A stretch of 31,050 bases of DNA. It comes from Bremia lactucae. Its lineage: Eukaryota; Oomycota; Peronosporomycetes; Peronosporales; Peronosporaceae. The position numbers and the translations under genes were made by a program. Positions 1 to 9,790 of the stretch are shown piece after piece (position 1 is the stretch's first letter; the number at the start of each line of letters is the position of its first letter). The notes under the pieces were generated by a model. It worked only from the letters and a program-made list of their open reading frames with translations, was not told the DNA's origin and searched no databases. The DNA is taken from positions 486,508 to 517,557 of the forward strand of contig NW_027152031.1 of the NCBI RefSeq assembly GCF_004359215.1, given 5' to 3'.

Positions 1-1271
1 ACTTCAACTATTTGAGGAGATTTCTCCTCAAGTACGTGGGGACCTTTTCCCTCAACGTCTTCCGAGTGTGATTGCGCTATCACAGTCGGGTCCTCTACGG
101 TCGACTCTCTACTCGACCTAGGATCATTGTGTTGTCCCTTTGGGGCAACCGTTATACTCCTTGAATTTCGCTCGCTAGGCGTACATTCTTGTCTCATTCC
201 ACTCGCTTATTCGAGTGGTGGACCTTCGGCGGTGGACCTGTGCATTCGCACAGCCGCCGGCAGCTAACTCAGCAATGTGATTAGTAATCACACTGTGATA
301 TTGTGCAGTCGTACTAACGATCGTACCACAAGTAAGGTCATTGCACTCACTCGTAGTACATCCACACGCTTGTGGAGGCTCCAAGACGTTCATCAGATGG
401 CCATCTGATGAATAAGTGGCAGGCATCTTCACGGATCGATGATGCAGCTGATTTTCAGCTCATATTTTTGAGCCAAGGTAAACCTAGAAAGACATCAAAT
501 TTGTCATCCAAATCCAGTACGATGAAATCATCATCGTACTGTAAATATTTTAACGTGTCGTGAAATTTCACTACGTGCTTCATTTCTGTTATCGATGCGC
601 CTGTCGCTAGACACACCGCAGGACGAACCCGCGGCATTTCCTACCTAAGATAGCTTACGCTATCCTTTACTTTCATTACGCGCTATCCAGTCGACCTTTT
701 CGAGTGGTGGACCTTCGGCGCTGCCTGTGCATTAGCACAGCCGCCGACAGCTGACTCCACAATGTGATTGGTAATCACACTGTGATCTTGTGCAGTCGTC
801 ATCCTCGTTTGAGGGATGTCGCGCTCAACATATTTGAGCCTACGACCCTCTAGTGACTGGCGCTGAATAAAGTTATTCGACGCCCTACAGTCCTTTAGGG
901 CTCTAAGTGACAAATTATTTGTCACTTTTAACTTCAAGGTGATGAGGGATACCTCATCGCCAGGTGCAGAGAAACATAATGATTGTGTGTCTGGAGCAAC
1001 TTTTGTCAAGAGATTTGCAAAATTTCCTGAGGTTGCTAGATTAGTAGGGCGGTGCGCCCTTCTAATCCCGACCGTTTTTTGACGGTCCGACTCGTTGTTG
1101 CGATTTCGCAACAACGTCGGACCCGCGACCGTTGCTCTTTTTGGCATTCGGTCCATTATTACGTTCACTATCTCTCGGTACTGGACGTGGGGCACTACAC
1201 TCATGAGCGTAGTGTTCTTACTTTTGACAGCGATTGCATCTCTGCAAGCGCTTATTGTTCAAAATACGTTC
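1..1271 (-). pseudogene. Type-A Ty3/gypsy fragment: gag tail, protease, PR-RT linker
   Basis: Read right to left, this gives a gag tail (1204 to about 960), then the N half of a retropepsin (about 960 to 803) with the active-site region KDCRASNN, where this family normally has a Gly after DC. A linker-like segment follows (about 802-697). The C half of the retropepsin comes next (637-455, DDKFDVFLGLPWL, the usual ILG-type strand), and then the protease-RT linker (432 to 1), which runs off the left edge. It matches the plus-strand copy at 2758-3508 almost motif for motif. The order is disturbed because a copy of a downstream linker segment lies inside the protease. Frameshifts and stops make it non-functional. 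It abuts a plus-strand RNase H scrap at about 1271. Confidence 0.8.
209..312 (-). repeat. Linker segment duplicated at 699-801
   Basis: About 104 bp here and about 103 bp at 699-801 are near-identical, sharing the stretches cgagtggtggaccttcggcg and gtaatcacactgtgat. Both encode, on the minus strand, the linker motif HSVITNHI followed by GGCANAQ. The second copy sits between the two halves of the protease, so it is the displaced one. Either a partial tandem duplication or a recombination between two copies explains it. Confidence 0.75.
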
Positions 1272-1703
1272 AGTGAAGCAATCTCTTGTAGAGGCACCGG
1301 TCTTGGCATTGCCAAACGCGGATAAGCCCTTTAGCGCCGTCTGCGATGCAAGTAATTTTGCAATCGGCTGACGACGGCGTTGACTGCGTCATCCCTTATC
1401 AGTCCCGGCTTTTAAAAGCCGCGGAACTGAATTACCCTGTGCATGACAAAGGCTACTTTCAATAAAGTATGCTATTGTCAAGTTTCGTGTGCACCTACTG
1501 GGCACCGAATCATTTGTGGTTTATACGAATCACGCATCACTGCGGACTGCAATAAACTCACCGCAGAATGTCAAGATGGCTTACATTCTTCTCTGAATTT
1601 AATTTCAAAGTTGAATTCAAGCCGGGTAAGTCGAATGTCTTGGCTGACGCTTTTTCGCGCAGACCAGACTTCGAGGTAAGACACCAGGAAAGTGTGTCTT
1701 AAC
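1272..1703 (+). pseudogene. Family-D gypsy RT end and RNase H fragment
   Basis: The plus strand encodes the end of the RT connection, then RNase H: VCDAS at about 1346, a frameshifted HDK-ELL region near 1442, YTNHASL at about 1527 (YTDHASL in functional relatives, so one catalytic Asp is Asn) and the tail motif DFEVRHQESVS ending at about 1699. It aligns along its length, in opposite orientation, with 30340-30790 at the other end of the window. Relative to that copy it has lost a short piece after the first Asp motif, one base in the ELL codon and a piece before the WLTFFSEF segment. Nothing of this element continues on either side. Confidence 0.8.
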
Positions 1704-2049
1704 TCCTACATACATTAGGACAACGTATTACGCTATAATTCGCCCCCTATCATGTTCCTCGCGCTGCAAATACAAAATAAACAAGGGTGCGAATTTGAGG
1801 AAAAGGGTGCGAATAAAGCAATTCTCTTGATTAATTATGCCGCACTATCAAAAGGTAGTTAGATAGCTGTTCTACTACAAATTGAACCAAGTGGTCCACT
1901 TATTCGTTAGGATCGATCGCGACACGAAAGAATCTCACAATTGAAAACGATCGATGAACTGCACTTTCGCATTAAGTAAGATATGGTTCTTAAAGTTTGC
2001 CCAACCAACACATGCTGACTGAGATCCGAGCTTTTGACGATACGCCAAA
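1704..2049. other. Unassigned spacer
   Basis: I see no coding potential or LTR here. The only internal structure noted is the 12-mer aagggtgcgaat repeated twice (about 1780-1820). It lies between the family-D RNase H scrap and the start of a type-A LTR. Confidence 0.5.
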
Positions 2050-2263
2050 TGTAACGGGGTGTCCTGTTACATAAATACTATTTCCTACGCGAGGAAGTAA
2101 ATAAAGGAGTACAAAAGTATATCTATATTATTTTTACATATTAGTTCCAATATTACCAATTTTGGTAATATTGACGAAATAAAAAATCAGTTCTTTTGAT
2201 TTGTTGACTTAAGTTCAAAGTAACTCGGCCAATCGTCACATGACACGATTGTGCCGTGCGCAA
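2050..2263 (+). repeat. Truncated type-A 5' LTR
   Basis: It starts TGTAACGGGG and aligns with the other type-A LTRs (7386, 14377, 26265) through the shared landmarks: the terminal hairpin at 2050-2071, the central palindrome at 2148-2173 and the gtgcgcaag box near 2258. After that box the sequence changes to gag coding DNA, so the rest of the LTR and the leader are deleted. Confidence 0.85.
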
Positions 2264-2757
2264 GTCGGGACAGCCATTGGTGACATGATGCTCACTCTGA
2301 ACACAGATGAACAACATGCGGCCATAGCCGAGTTCATACAACATGAACTTGACGGGGTCAGAGAAAAAGTAGCCTTGCTTCACCAGAAAGGCTCTCAACA
2401 GTTGGAACTGTTGAGACAGCACAATTTTTTTAAATGCTGCTAGGGGGCCGACACTTTTGCGTCGACCCGCTTAAGGATAGAAATCTTTGAGTTTAAGGCA
2501 GTCGAAAGCGACTCCCTTAAAAATGGTTCGTCGAATTAGACGACACTATTGAAGCTCGCCGCATCAATGATGATGCGACAAAAGTGAAATTTGGCATGTC
2601 CAACTTAGCCGGACGTGCCAAATCTTGAGCTTTAAAGCTCAGCTTCACGACTTAAAGACCCGGCTCAGGCAAACACTCACGCCACCATGCGCCAAATTCA
2701 GGGCTCGAGCCGAGCTCCTAGATTTGAAGCAGGGCAAGCGTGGCCTTCACGCTTATG
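2264..2757 (+). pseudogene. Type-A gag fragment
   Basis: This is the capsid-coding part of gag. The first open part (to the stop near 2442) is helical, with the motifs EFIQHELDGVREKVALLHQ. After frameshifts it resumes around 2520 with KWFVELDDTIEARR and NLAGRAKS, the conserved core I recognise from retrotransposon gag of this gypsy group, then ARAELLDLKQGKR and HAYAQ near 2750. The zinc-knuckle region is missing: the frame passes directly from HAYAQ into the protease motif CGASNN. At least three frame breaks and several stops are present. Confidence 0.7.
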
Positions 2758-3860
2758 CCCAGTGTGGGGCGTCGAATAATTTTATTAGACGCTAATCGCT
2801 AGAAGATCGCAGACTCAAATTTATTGAGCGCGATAACCCTCTAATGAGGATGACAGTGCGCCTAGCAACAGGCCCATCTGAAAGGGTAAGAAACGTGTAG
2901 TTGGTATCCGATGCACGTTAAAGGGTAAACAGTACGATGATCATTTCATCGTACAAGATTTGGATGACAAATTTGATGTCATCCTTGGATTACCATGGCT
3001 CAGAAAGTACGAGCCATGTATAAATTGGCAGCATCAAGCCGTGACGATGCCTGTCTCTTATTCATCAGATGGCCAACTAATGCACGTCTTTGAGCATCCA
3101 CAAGCGAGCGGATTTCCTACGAGTGGGTGCGATAGCCTCACTTGTGGTTCGGTCGTTAGCATGACTGCACCACTAGATACTCATATGAATGCCCAACATA
3201 CTGTAGAGTTAGATTTCGATGGCTGTGCACAAGCACATGCAGCGTCGAAGTTCGGCCACTCGAATAAGTCGAGTGGAACGAAACTACGATGCTTGCTCGA
3301 AAAGCAACATCCAAGAAAATTTAAAACGCCCGTTTATAAGAGACAGTGCGAAAGTCCTAGATCGACTCGGGAGTCGATCGTAGAGGATATCGCTGTTGTA
3401 GCGCAACCACAGCTCGAGGCAGTTGGGGAGGATACTCTCCAAATAATCTCTGTGGGGTTAAGTTCCCGAAAATCTGGGGTTAAGGTTCGCAGGTACCTTT
3501 GGAACTAAGTTCCGAAGAGGAAACTGTAACAATAAAAGTCTTAGTAAACAATGGATCAATTGTAAACGGCCAACACACATGATCTAATAGCGCCTCTGAA
3601 TTTAGCTTCGGACATAACTCAACTCCCAACGCTTGAACCGAAACGGTTCTTGCGTGATCTGCGTAGTGACAAAGTCAAGCAGATCTGCGTAGTTGTCAGA
3701 TGACAACTACGTGGCCAATATTCTGTCGGCAATAGTATTTCCTGATAACGAACGGGTTCTCAGTTGCTTATCGATGAACGAAAGTGTCCATGGTGAGAAG
3801 ACTTGGATTGAACTTCTTACGTCCCAATCCTGGATTGTTTTAAAAGAACCCTATATAAGA
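2758..3860 (+). pseudogene. Type-A aspartic protease and PR-RT linker
   Basis: Retropepsin would cut the polyprotein. CGASNNFIRR begins at about 2758, but the catalytic Asp before Cys is gone because the deletion junction falls there. The protease continues through stops to an open stretch at 2960-3508 starting DDKFDVILGLPWLRKYEP, which is the C-terminal strand of the enzyme. The rest of that ORF is the low-complexity linker (SSDGQLMHVFEHPQ, GCAQAHAASK) found also at 1-432 and 21791-22015. From 3509 to 3860 the linker continues in broken frames, with a hairpin of 11-bp arms at 3688-3711. Confidence 0.75.
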
Positions 3861-4760
3861 ATTTATTAGATCTTAGAATGTCTCCCCCAAATCAGTACCG
3901 TGCGAGTTGCCTAAGGATAAAGGCACCCGACACGAAATCGACATAATTCCAGGTTCGAAATGCTTTGTCATAAAGCAATGGCCATTGCTTCGTGGACAAG
4001 GAATTGCGATCGACAAATTCTTTGCCGATCGCTTAGCATGTGATGGAATCAACTTCCCTACATAGCTCTCCGACCTTCTCTGTGCGTAAGGCAACAAGAA
4101 AATAGCGGATTGGACATGCATTCTATAAAGGAAATGCTGCTATAGTACCGGCTCAAACGCCAATACCACGAAAAGACGTAATCATTGATCGTATGTCAAA
4201 GCGTACTATCTTTTCGTCAATGGATCTGAGGGATAGGTTCTATCAAAATCTTATGCGTGAACAAGATATTCCGTTCTCAGCAGTAGGCACCCTCAAGCGG
4301 TATGCTATGGGAGTGGCTTGTTATGCCACAGGGACTAAGTAATGCCTCTGCAACACTTAACAGATGTGTAACCAATCTGTTGAGATCGGTGCGAGATTTC
4401 GCACCGAGGTATTTTATGACGTCTTCGTTCATAGCAGAGCCATGAGTGGAAAGTCGGACGTTGGAGTACATCGTACCCACGTCCGAAAGGCTCTTACACA
4501 TATGCGTAAGCACAAGTTGTATGCAATCTCAAGAAGTGTTCCTTCGCTGCAAGAGAAATACCACTTCTTGGATGCATCGTAGTGTACGCCCGGATCCGGA
4601 ACAGATCAAGCCGATCACCGACTCGCCTGTGCCATTTGATGTAAAGAGACCTAGAAACTTCCTCGTCTTAGCGGCGTACCTGCACAAGTACTCACGCAAT
4701 TATGCCGAAATGACAGTGCATCCTTCTTCTTTGTTGGAATGCTGATTGTCAGCGTTCCTT
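3861..4760 (+). pseudogene. Type-A reverse transcriptase
   Basis: Gypsy-type RT. Motifs in order are CELPKDKGTRHEID (about 3903), the PLLRGQ-IDKFFADR start of the fingers, SSMDLRDRFYQ with the first catalytic Asp (about 4217), a broken LLCHRD stretch corresponding to the palm motif VMPQGLSNAP (about 4318), the catalytic box (about 4407-4420), and KFLGLA-type connection residues read as NFLVLAAYLHKYSRNYAEMT (about 4655). At the YFDD box one G is missing (tattttatgac where tattttgatgac is expected), so the frame breaks exactly at the catalytic Asp pair. The same lesion occurs in element A2 at about 22590. Confidence 0.8.
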
Positions 4761-5230
4761 CGAGGGTATCAATCAAAGCTTGATGCAATCGCCAATACTG
4801 GCGATTGCGGACCAAGACATACCATTTCATGTGGTCTGTGACGCCAGCAATCTTTCAATCGGCAGCGTGTTAATGCAATATGACACAGACGACTCGCTCT
4901 GCGCCGTCTGTTACCAATCACGTCAGCCTCAACCAGCTGATCGAAACTATTAAGTGCATGACAAGGAACTCCTTGCCATAAAATATGCACTGGCTGAGTT
5001 TAGGGTCTATCTCCTGGGAGATAGACCGTTCGTTGTATATACGGATTCATGCGTCTTCAAGCACGGCCGTAAACAGTCCACACCTCTCGCAAAGAGTGGC
5101 GAGATGGTTGTCTCTTTTCGCGGGCTATTACATCTCCGTGGAGTATAAATCAGGATAGCTTAACGTCGTCGCTGTTGCCCTTTCACGCTTGCCCGATTTT
5201 GCGCCGGCTGCGCAAATCAACAGTGAGCGT
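4761..5230 (+). pseudogene. Type-A RNase H
   Basis: RNase H would remove RNA from the RNA-DNA hybrid. Catalytic landmarks are visible: VCDAS with the first Asp at 4840-4842, HDKELLAIKYAL with the Glu at 4966-4968, and the third Asp in YTD near 5043. The residue after YTD is Ser instead of His. The final Asp motif (ADALSRR in relatives) is read only in fragments near 5165-5190. A stop interrupts NY-VHDKELL, and the C-terminal half is frameshifted. An 11-bp-arm hairpin at 5004-5027 lies in the coding stretch for VYLLGDRP. Confidence 0.75.
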
Positions 5231-6096
5231 AAGGCACTGGTTGCAACACTAAGTGTGCCCCCGTCAACATTACTCGACGAGATTTAAGTTCTTATCAAGA
5301 AGATAGGGCTCTTAAAATTTGATAAACCACCTTTAAAATCCATAACTACAATCTTTAAAAAGATTGTCGAGATCGTATCGATCCTCAACAGATCGATATA
5401 CAACACGCAATGGTTTACTGTACTGTACATACATACATTGCTGGTGACATACCTCGTGCTAGCCTCCTCGCCCATAATGAAGTGCTTTTTCGCATCATGT
5501 AGGAGTGCCACGATGCACTAATCAGTGGTCATCGTAGAAATGAGAAGACTTATCTCACGATAAGTCGCGAATGCTACTGGCCACGCCAGTATGAGTTCGT
5601 CCGCAAGTACATACGTGCTTGCGAAGCTCGTCAACGGGTAAGCCTAGTTCTTCATCCCGTGCTCCGTTACAACCTCTGCCTGTTCCGGCAGAGTGTTGAC
5701 AGTCCGTATCTATGGATCTTGTCTTCGGTCATCCCTCAACAACCACAAGAACAATGGTATTCTTGTTTTTGCTGATCGTTTTAGCAAGATGGTACATCTT
5801 GCTGCTGTCCTGGAGTCGATCACTACCAAAGGCTGTGATCGTGTCTTTGTTGACACGATATTTCGACCTCATGGGTTACCCCGTGAACGAGACCCTAAAT
5901 TCACGGCGGATTTTTGGCAAACATTGTTCAAATCACTTGGAACACAGGAAAGATGTCAACTTCTGATCATCTTGAAACAGATGGTTGGACGGAGCGTGCA
6001 AGCCGTATTCTCGAAGAAATACTGCGCGGATACGTCCGCTCTTTAAAGAGTTGGAGCGAGTTCTTGCCGATGGAAGAATTTACCATCAGCAATTAA
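5231..6096 (+). pseudogene. Type-A integrase, zinc finger and core
   Basis: Integrase joins the DNA copy to the genome. The zinc-binding part (about 5440-5650) is readable only in pieces. The core starts around 5690 and runs in overlapping frames. The first catalytic Asp is in SMDLVFG (5715-5717). The second should be in LVSDRDPRF, but 12 bp are deleted at about 5887, giving GLPRERDPKF, so this Asp is absent. The Glu survives in ETDGWTER (5992-5994), in another frame. Two frameshifts separate the three. EILRGY and SWSEFLPMEEF complete the end of the core. Confidence 0.8.
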
Positions 6097-6780
6097 GTGC
6101 ATGCTCTTACAAAGGATACACCGTTTTCGTGGATGGCTAACGCCACCCACGTATGCATACCCTGATTGAGAGTAACTCCTATTTAAAGGGGGACTCGCTC
6201 GAGCAAAGAATCTTCTCGCTCTTACTCATCCTCATTAGCCCTAGTGTCGATGCGAAGGATACCAACGTTGTTTTGATTAACATTGAAGTGGACAAACTCA
6301 GTAATAACAGTAATGCTATTACTGACTTTGATAACGATGCTGAAAGATTCAGCAACAAAAACAATATTATCAATGAGAACGATAACACTCTCAAGAATGA
6401 GGAGATTGATATCTCCGCAGTGAAAACCGGTCGCACTGAAAATAGTAGTTAAAGCGAATCAGCAGGTGATTTCCTGCTGGCTAGAGAACAGTGCTCCGTT
6501 TAGCACAGGATTCCATCGCTGATGCGGCGGACCGACAGAAACGGAACTCTGACAAAATGGAAGAACAAACATATTTTCAATTAATATTAATGACCTACTC
6601 TTACTGTCTACGGTAAATCTACCAGAACATGCAGTGACAAATGTTGGGCAGTAATAAATTACTGCCCAGGCATATCGGCCCGTTTCGTGTACTACATCGC
6701 CAAGGCAATGCGTCCACGATCGATCTGCCTCGTAGAATGCGTACGCATCCTACGTTTACGTTGGGCGCCTCCGCACGTAC
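6097..6780 (+). pseudogene. Type-A integrase C-terminus with GPY/F module
   Basis: An Asp/Asn-rich spacer (6230-6450, with NNSNAITDFDND) is followed by broken frames and then a short open stretch at 6641-6770 with LLPRHIGPFRVLHRQGNA and LPRRMRTHPTF. This is the GPY/F module at the end of gypsy integrases that binds DNA and helps multimerise. After THPTF the sequence passes directly into DNA that reads best on the minus strand. The chromodomain that follows GPY/F in element A2 is therefore deleted here. An 11-bp-arm hairpin occupies 6645-6668. Confidence 0.75.
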
Positions 6781-7205
6781 TACTAACGTCACCAGAGTGA
6801 TTATCGTCCATGGAGTCATCATCCGATGACTGCCCACCAAAGAGGTCCGACGAGTCAAACAACCTCGTCATCACTTCTTTAGTAGTCACGTTAGAACCCA
6901 AAGTTTTAACGGACTCGGCCCCAGGTGATCCGGCAGCCTTCACAGTTACCACTGAGTTGGGTGATGACGGTGACTTGGACCAGTCACCTACAATTGGTGT
7001 AGCAGGTGACTTGTCCCCATCACCTGCATGTCATCGACAGATGGCACACCCCAGTCCCCTCCAATGAGAGTAGGAGTTGAAGTATTCCTCACAGTAGATG
7101 GATTAGCGTTTACTGGAACATTTTCCTTACTGACAGCTACACGGATCCGTGCAGCTGCCAGCTTAGCGCCTCACGACCCACGCGCACAGACTTATTCGTC
7201 GACAT
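6781..7205 (-). pseudogene. Antisense frame between pol and 3' LTR, type A (copy 1)
   Basis: On the minus strand an ATG at 7205-7203 opens a frame reading M-STNKSVRV, then after one frameshift KLAAARIRVAVS, and further on TVKAAGSPGAESVK, VTTKEVMTRLF and an acidic run SSDDDSMDD. The copy at 25084-26152 shows the same order with an aligned ATG (M..S..KPVRV, KLAAARLSAAVS, TVKA, TKEV). The plus strand here is also partly open and about equally conserved in the middle part, so strand choice rests mainly on the aligned start. I do not recognise a family. Truncated at the left by the deletion at about 6780. Confidence 0.45.
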
Positions 7206-7220
7206 CTTGAATTTGGACAA

Positions 7221-7292
7221 AATCAATATTGCGAATAAAATCGGTATTTTGATCAAAATCAATAATGCAAATAAATTCGGTATTTTGATCAA
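7221..7292. repeat. 36-bp tandem duplication
   Basis: Two 36-bp units (7221-7256 and 7257-7292) share tcggtattttgatcaa and differ at a few positions. It is AT-rich and non-coding, lying between the antisense frame start and the polypurine tract. Confidence 0.8.
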
Positions 7293-7368
7293 ACCAACAG
7301 TGCAAAATTACAGGGAAAGACATAATAATCTTTCCCGTCACCCTCATCAGTCACTTTAGTGACTGTTG

Positions 7369-7385
7369 GTTAAGGGGTGGGGTGA
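7369..7385 (+). promoter_or_regulatory. Polypurine tract of element A1
   Basis: A purine-rich run (taaggggtggggtga) ends immediately before the LTR start TGTAACGGGG at 7386. In LTR retrotransposons this RNase H-resistant stretch primes plus-strand DNA synthesis. Element A2 has the matching ttagggggtga before its LTR at 26265. Confidence 0.7.
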
Positions 7386-7780
7386 TGTAACGGGGTGTAC
7401 CGTTACATGAGTATTATTTTCTATAAGAGGAAATAAATAAAGGAGTATAAAATTATTGCCTTTATTTAATTGACCTTAATAGTTCCAATAATACAAAATT
7501 TGGTATTATTGGAGCAATAAGACACTAGCTCTATTGAATGGTTGATTTATGTCTAAATCAACTTCGCCAATCGTTACTAGACACGATTGTGCGGTGCGCA
7601 AGGGGGTGCCACACTTAGTTAGATATTAATATAATAAGTTCAGTAGTAGATAAAAAAATCGTTACGTAGGAAACTAAATATATAAATCCAGTTTTACTTT
7701 TCTCTGTTTTAAAGACTTAGTCTAGTTTTCCTCTGTACTCTTGTGTACGTGAAGTCTCGAGACACCTCGCTTACACTGTT
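7386..7780 (+). repeat. Type-A 3' LTR of A1, truncated at its 3' end
   Basis: It starts TGTAACGGGG, with the terminal hairpin at 7386-7407, a central palindrome at 7485-7512 and the gtgcgcaag box near 7590. Compared with the complete LTR at 26265-26801 it stops about 60 bp short, at ttacactgtt, where the LTR of element B begins. The missing end is not found on the far side of B. Confidence 0.85.
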
Positions 7781-8247
7781 TGTAATGGGGCACACATCGG
7801 TTGGAGAACCGTTGTTGTGGTACATTTACTTTTTGGGTAAAATACCCTTTTATCTAATTTTAAAATAGTTAGTTACTTAAATCCCATTTATTATGGGTAA
7901 TAAATGTTGTCGCCGCCAGATATAAATCTGGCGGCCAAAATCTATTATAATTAGCTAGGTTAAGGTTTTTAGATTTAAATAATTAAATAAAGTTCAGTTC
8001 CCCTTTTGATCTTGAAGCGTTAAATGTCTTTCTAAGGCTTGCGCATTGATCTGTAAGAGATAGAAGCCTTTCTAAGGTATATCCTCTTGGGCACGAGTTG
8101 CCACTTGGTTTTACGAACCGCATTCCTTAAGCTTTAATAGCTTGTACGACCCCCTGAGTTGTTAAACCCATTAGTTGAATAGAACTAAGTGACTCTCTGA
8201 GTCTGAAAGTCTTCCTCCGACTTTAGGAGCAAAGTAGCTCCGCTACA
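7781..8247 (+). repeat. Type-B 5' LTR
   Basis: It starts TGTAATGGGGCACAC and ends GCTCCGCTACA, matching 13890-14367 throughout with scattered changes and small indels. It holds a perfect 10-bp-arm hairpin at 7912-7935 whose loop region contains TATAAAT. The end is set by the position where the two LTR copies stop matching and by the primer-binding site that follows. Confidence 0.9.
7912..7935. repeat. LTR-B hairpin with TATA-like loop
   Basis: Arms GCCGCCAGAT and ATCTGGCGGC are perfectly complementary around a 4-nt loop, and TATAAAT spans the loop and one arm. The counterpart at 14015-14038 keeps the stem except for one C in place of T, which changes TATAAAT to CATAAAT. A role in transcription start is inference. 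Confidence 0.7.
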
Positions 8248-8249
8248 CC

Positions 8250-8264
8250 TGGTAGCACTCGTAG
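8250..8264 (+). other. Primer-binding site of element B
   Basis: Two bases after the LTR end comes TGGTAGCACTCGTAG. A PBS normally starts with TGG, complementary to the CCA tail of the priming tRNA, and sits just inside the 5' LTR. Position and start fit. I cannot assign the tRNA without a tRNA set. Confidence 0.55.
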
Positions 8265-8307
8265 TCAATCTACGCCTGAGTCTTTACAAGACTAATTTCT
8301 TCCGAAA

Positions 8308-9480
8308 ATGGAAGAGGTTCCAGAATTGTCAGAAGCGCAACGCGCCGCTTATGACAAGCTCAAAACCGTATTCGGGCTTGAGCACGTGGAATTTATTATC
8401 TCCCAGGGACCAGAGGTCCTGCATGCAAGGCTTGAAGCCTTCATGCGGTACGAAGCCTCCCTGATCGGTCAGGTACAGGACCATTAGGCGACATCTATGC
8501 CAACCCGGTACATTTCTGTACCTGACTCAGAGCCGAAGGCTCGCCCTCTAACTGTAAATATGAAAACATTTGAGGGAAAAGAGGGAAAAAATCTCCCTTT
8601 TCGGATTAAGCAGATGGAAATGTCCATTGAATCCGCCTTGTTCTTGACAGAACAGCAAAAGGTGGCTATGGCATTTCCAGACTTGGCAATAGAGCCATGG
8701 AGTGGGCACTATCGTGCAGAACGTCAATAAACGACGCTTTCCCTCATGGGATTCGCTAAAATAGTAAATGACGAGCATGTTTGCACCGCCTGATCAGGCT
8801 ATTCGCGTGCGAGTACGGCTCCTAGCGACTCGACAGGGTAAAAGAACCCTAGGGGGCTTTGTCCAGGAGTTGAGAACTCTCATTGCATCTATGCATCAAG
8901 ACCCGGTCAAGAAGCAATTGTAGTGACCATCTTTATGGGGGATCTCAATGAGGGCGTTGCCCGGACGGAATTATTCCGTTCTCATCCGGCTACGTTCGAA
9001 GAGGCAGTTGCCATAGCGCTACGCGCCGAGTTTGACTTTAAGTCTGCTCGCGTTAGCACGCCTGTCTAACGAACAAGATTTTCGAGCACATGGGTTCCGT
9101 CTAATCGAGCGGGATCGATGGATCTAAGCCTCGTTGAGGAAGGAGAAGGGGCTCTTCAAGCTGTGATACAGCATAAGGCCATCCGTTGATGTTATATGTG
9201 CGGAAGCACGAAACATTTACGCCCTGTCTGCCTTCGAAATTCGCGTAAAGCTCGAAAGAGCTCCAACTCCGACCTAAACCTGAGATCTGGTACGGTGCGG
9301 GAAAACGTCAATACCCAGTAGGTGCGGGGCGCCCTACTGGGGAAGACCTAGGCTCTATTGAACTTCAAGGAGGTGAGAATAAACAGAACCTAGCCTCAAT
9401 TAGGTCGGTGCTCAATGGCACGGGGCGAGAGTACAAGCCTGGCTTGCTAGTCGCTTAAGCGACTGTAAAGGGCATTGATA
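8308..9480 (+). pseudogene. Element B gag with zinc knuckle
   Basis: The ATG at 8308 opens a 59-codon stretch (MEEVPELSEAQRAAYDKLK) ended by TAG at 8485. The next frame continues with RPLTVNMKTFEGKEGKNL and EMSIESALFLTEQQKVAMAF, which is the retrotransposon gag capsid fold. Later pieces read QAIRVRVRLLATRQGKRTL, VQELRTLIASMHQDP and ATFEEAVAIALRAEF. A zinc knuckle of exact CX2CX4HX4C spacing (CYMCGSTKHLRPVC) lies at 9190-9231, directly after an in-frame TGA. Several frameshifts are present. Gag forms the particle and binds the RNA. After the knuckle (9240-9480) the frame is poor. Confidence 0.8.
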
Positions 9481-9790
9481 AGCCGCGGTCGATTTAATTG
9501 ACTCAGGATCGTCTGCAATTATGCTCGACGCCTTTCCCTTGAAGGAAGTCAACAATACGTTGAGGCGCTTAGAGCGCATGCAGGTGATACAATCACTGTT
9601 CGGCTAGCGACTGGGACTCGTATCACTGTTCCCAAATTTCTATTAAACTTAGGTATAAAGTTTCTGGACTTTGATAGTATGGAATGCTGTCTCGTCCTTG
9701 ATTTGGATTCGAGATATGATCTCATCCTTGGTATGGCCTGGTTAGAATACCATGAGCCAGGATCGATGGGAGGTCTAAGGCCTTAGGTGC
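9481..9790 (+). pseudogene. Element B aspartic protease
   Basis: LIDSGSS with the catalytic Asp at 9500-9502 is the retropepsin active site (the D-S/T-G triad is intact). After frameshifts the second half reads TVPKFLLNLGIKFLDFDS and then VLDLDSRYDLILGMAWLEYHEP near 9700-9755, the conserved C-terminal ILG strand. The domain has normal length, about 90 residues, but needs at least two frame changes and so is inactive. It sits between gag and RT, as in other gypsy elements. Confidence 0.8.

Larger units (their letters stand above)
2050..7780 (+). mobile_element. Type-A Ty3/gypsy element A1, degenerate
   Basis: A 5' LTR start at 2050 and a 3' LTR at 7386 bracket gag, PR, RT, RNase H and IN in the gypsy order (PR-RT-RH-IN). 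The 5' LTR is cut at about 2263, so no primer-binding site remains. Gag is reduced to a central piece, and a deletion joins it straight to the protease. The chromodomain region between GPY/F and the antisense frame is lost. The 3' LTR lacks about its last 60 bp and abuts the LTR of element B at 7781. No pol domain is open along its length, so this copy is dead. The plus-strand copy at 21791-26801 is its closest relative in the window. Confidence 0.85.

Noticed and set aside
6179..6436. Minus-strand ORF resembling a signal peptide and membrane segment (Leu/Ser-rich)
   Set aside because: It is the complement of the Asn/Asp-rich integrase spacer on the plus strand; AAC/GAT codons read backwards give Leu/Ile/Val.
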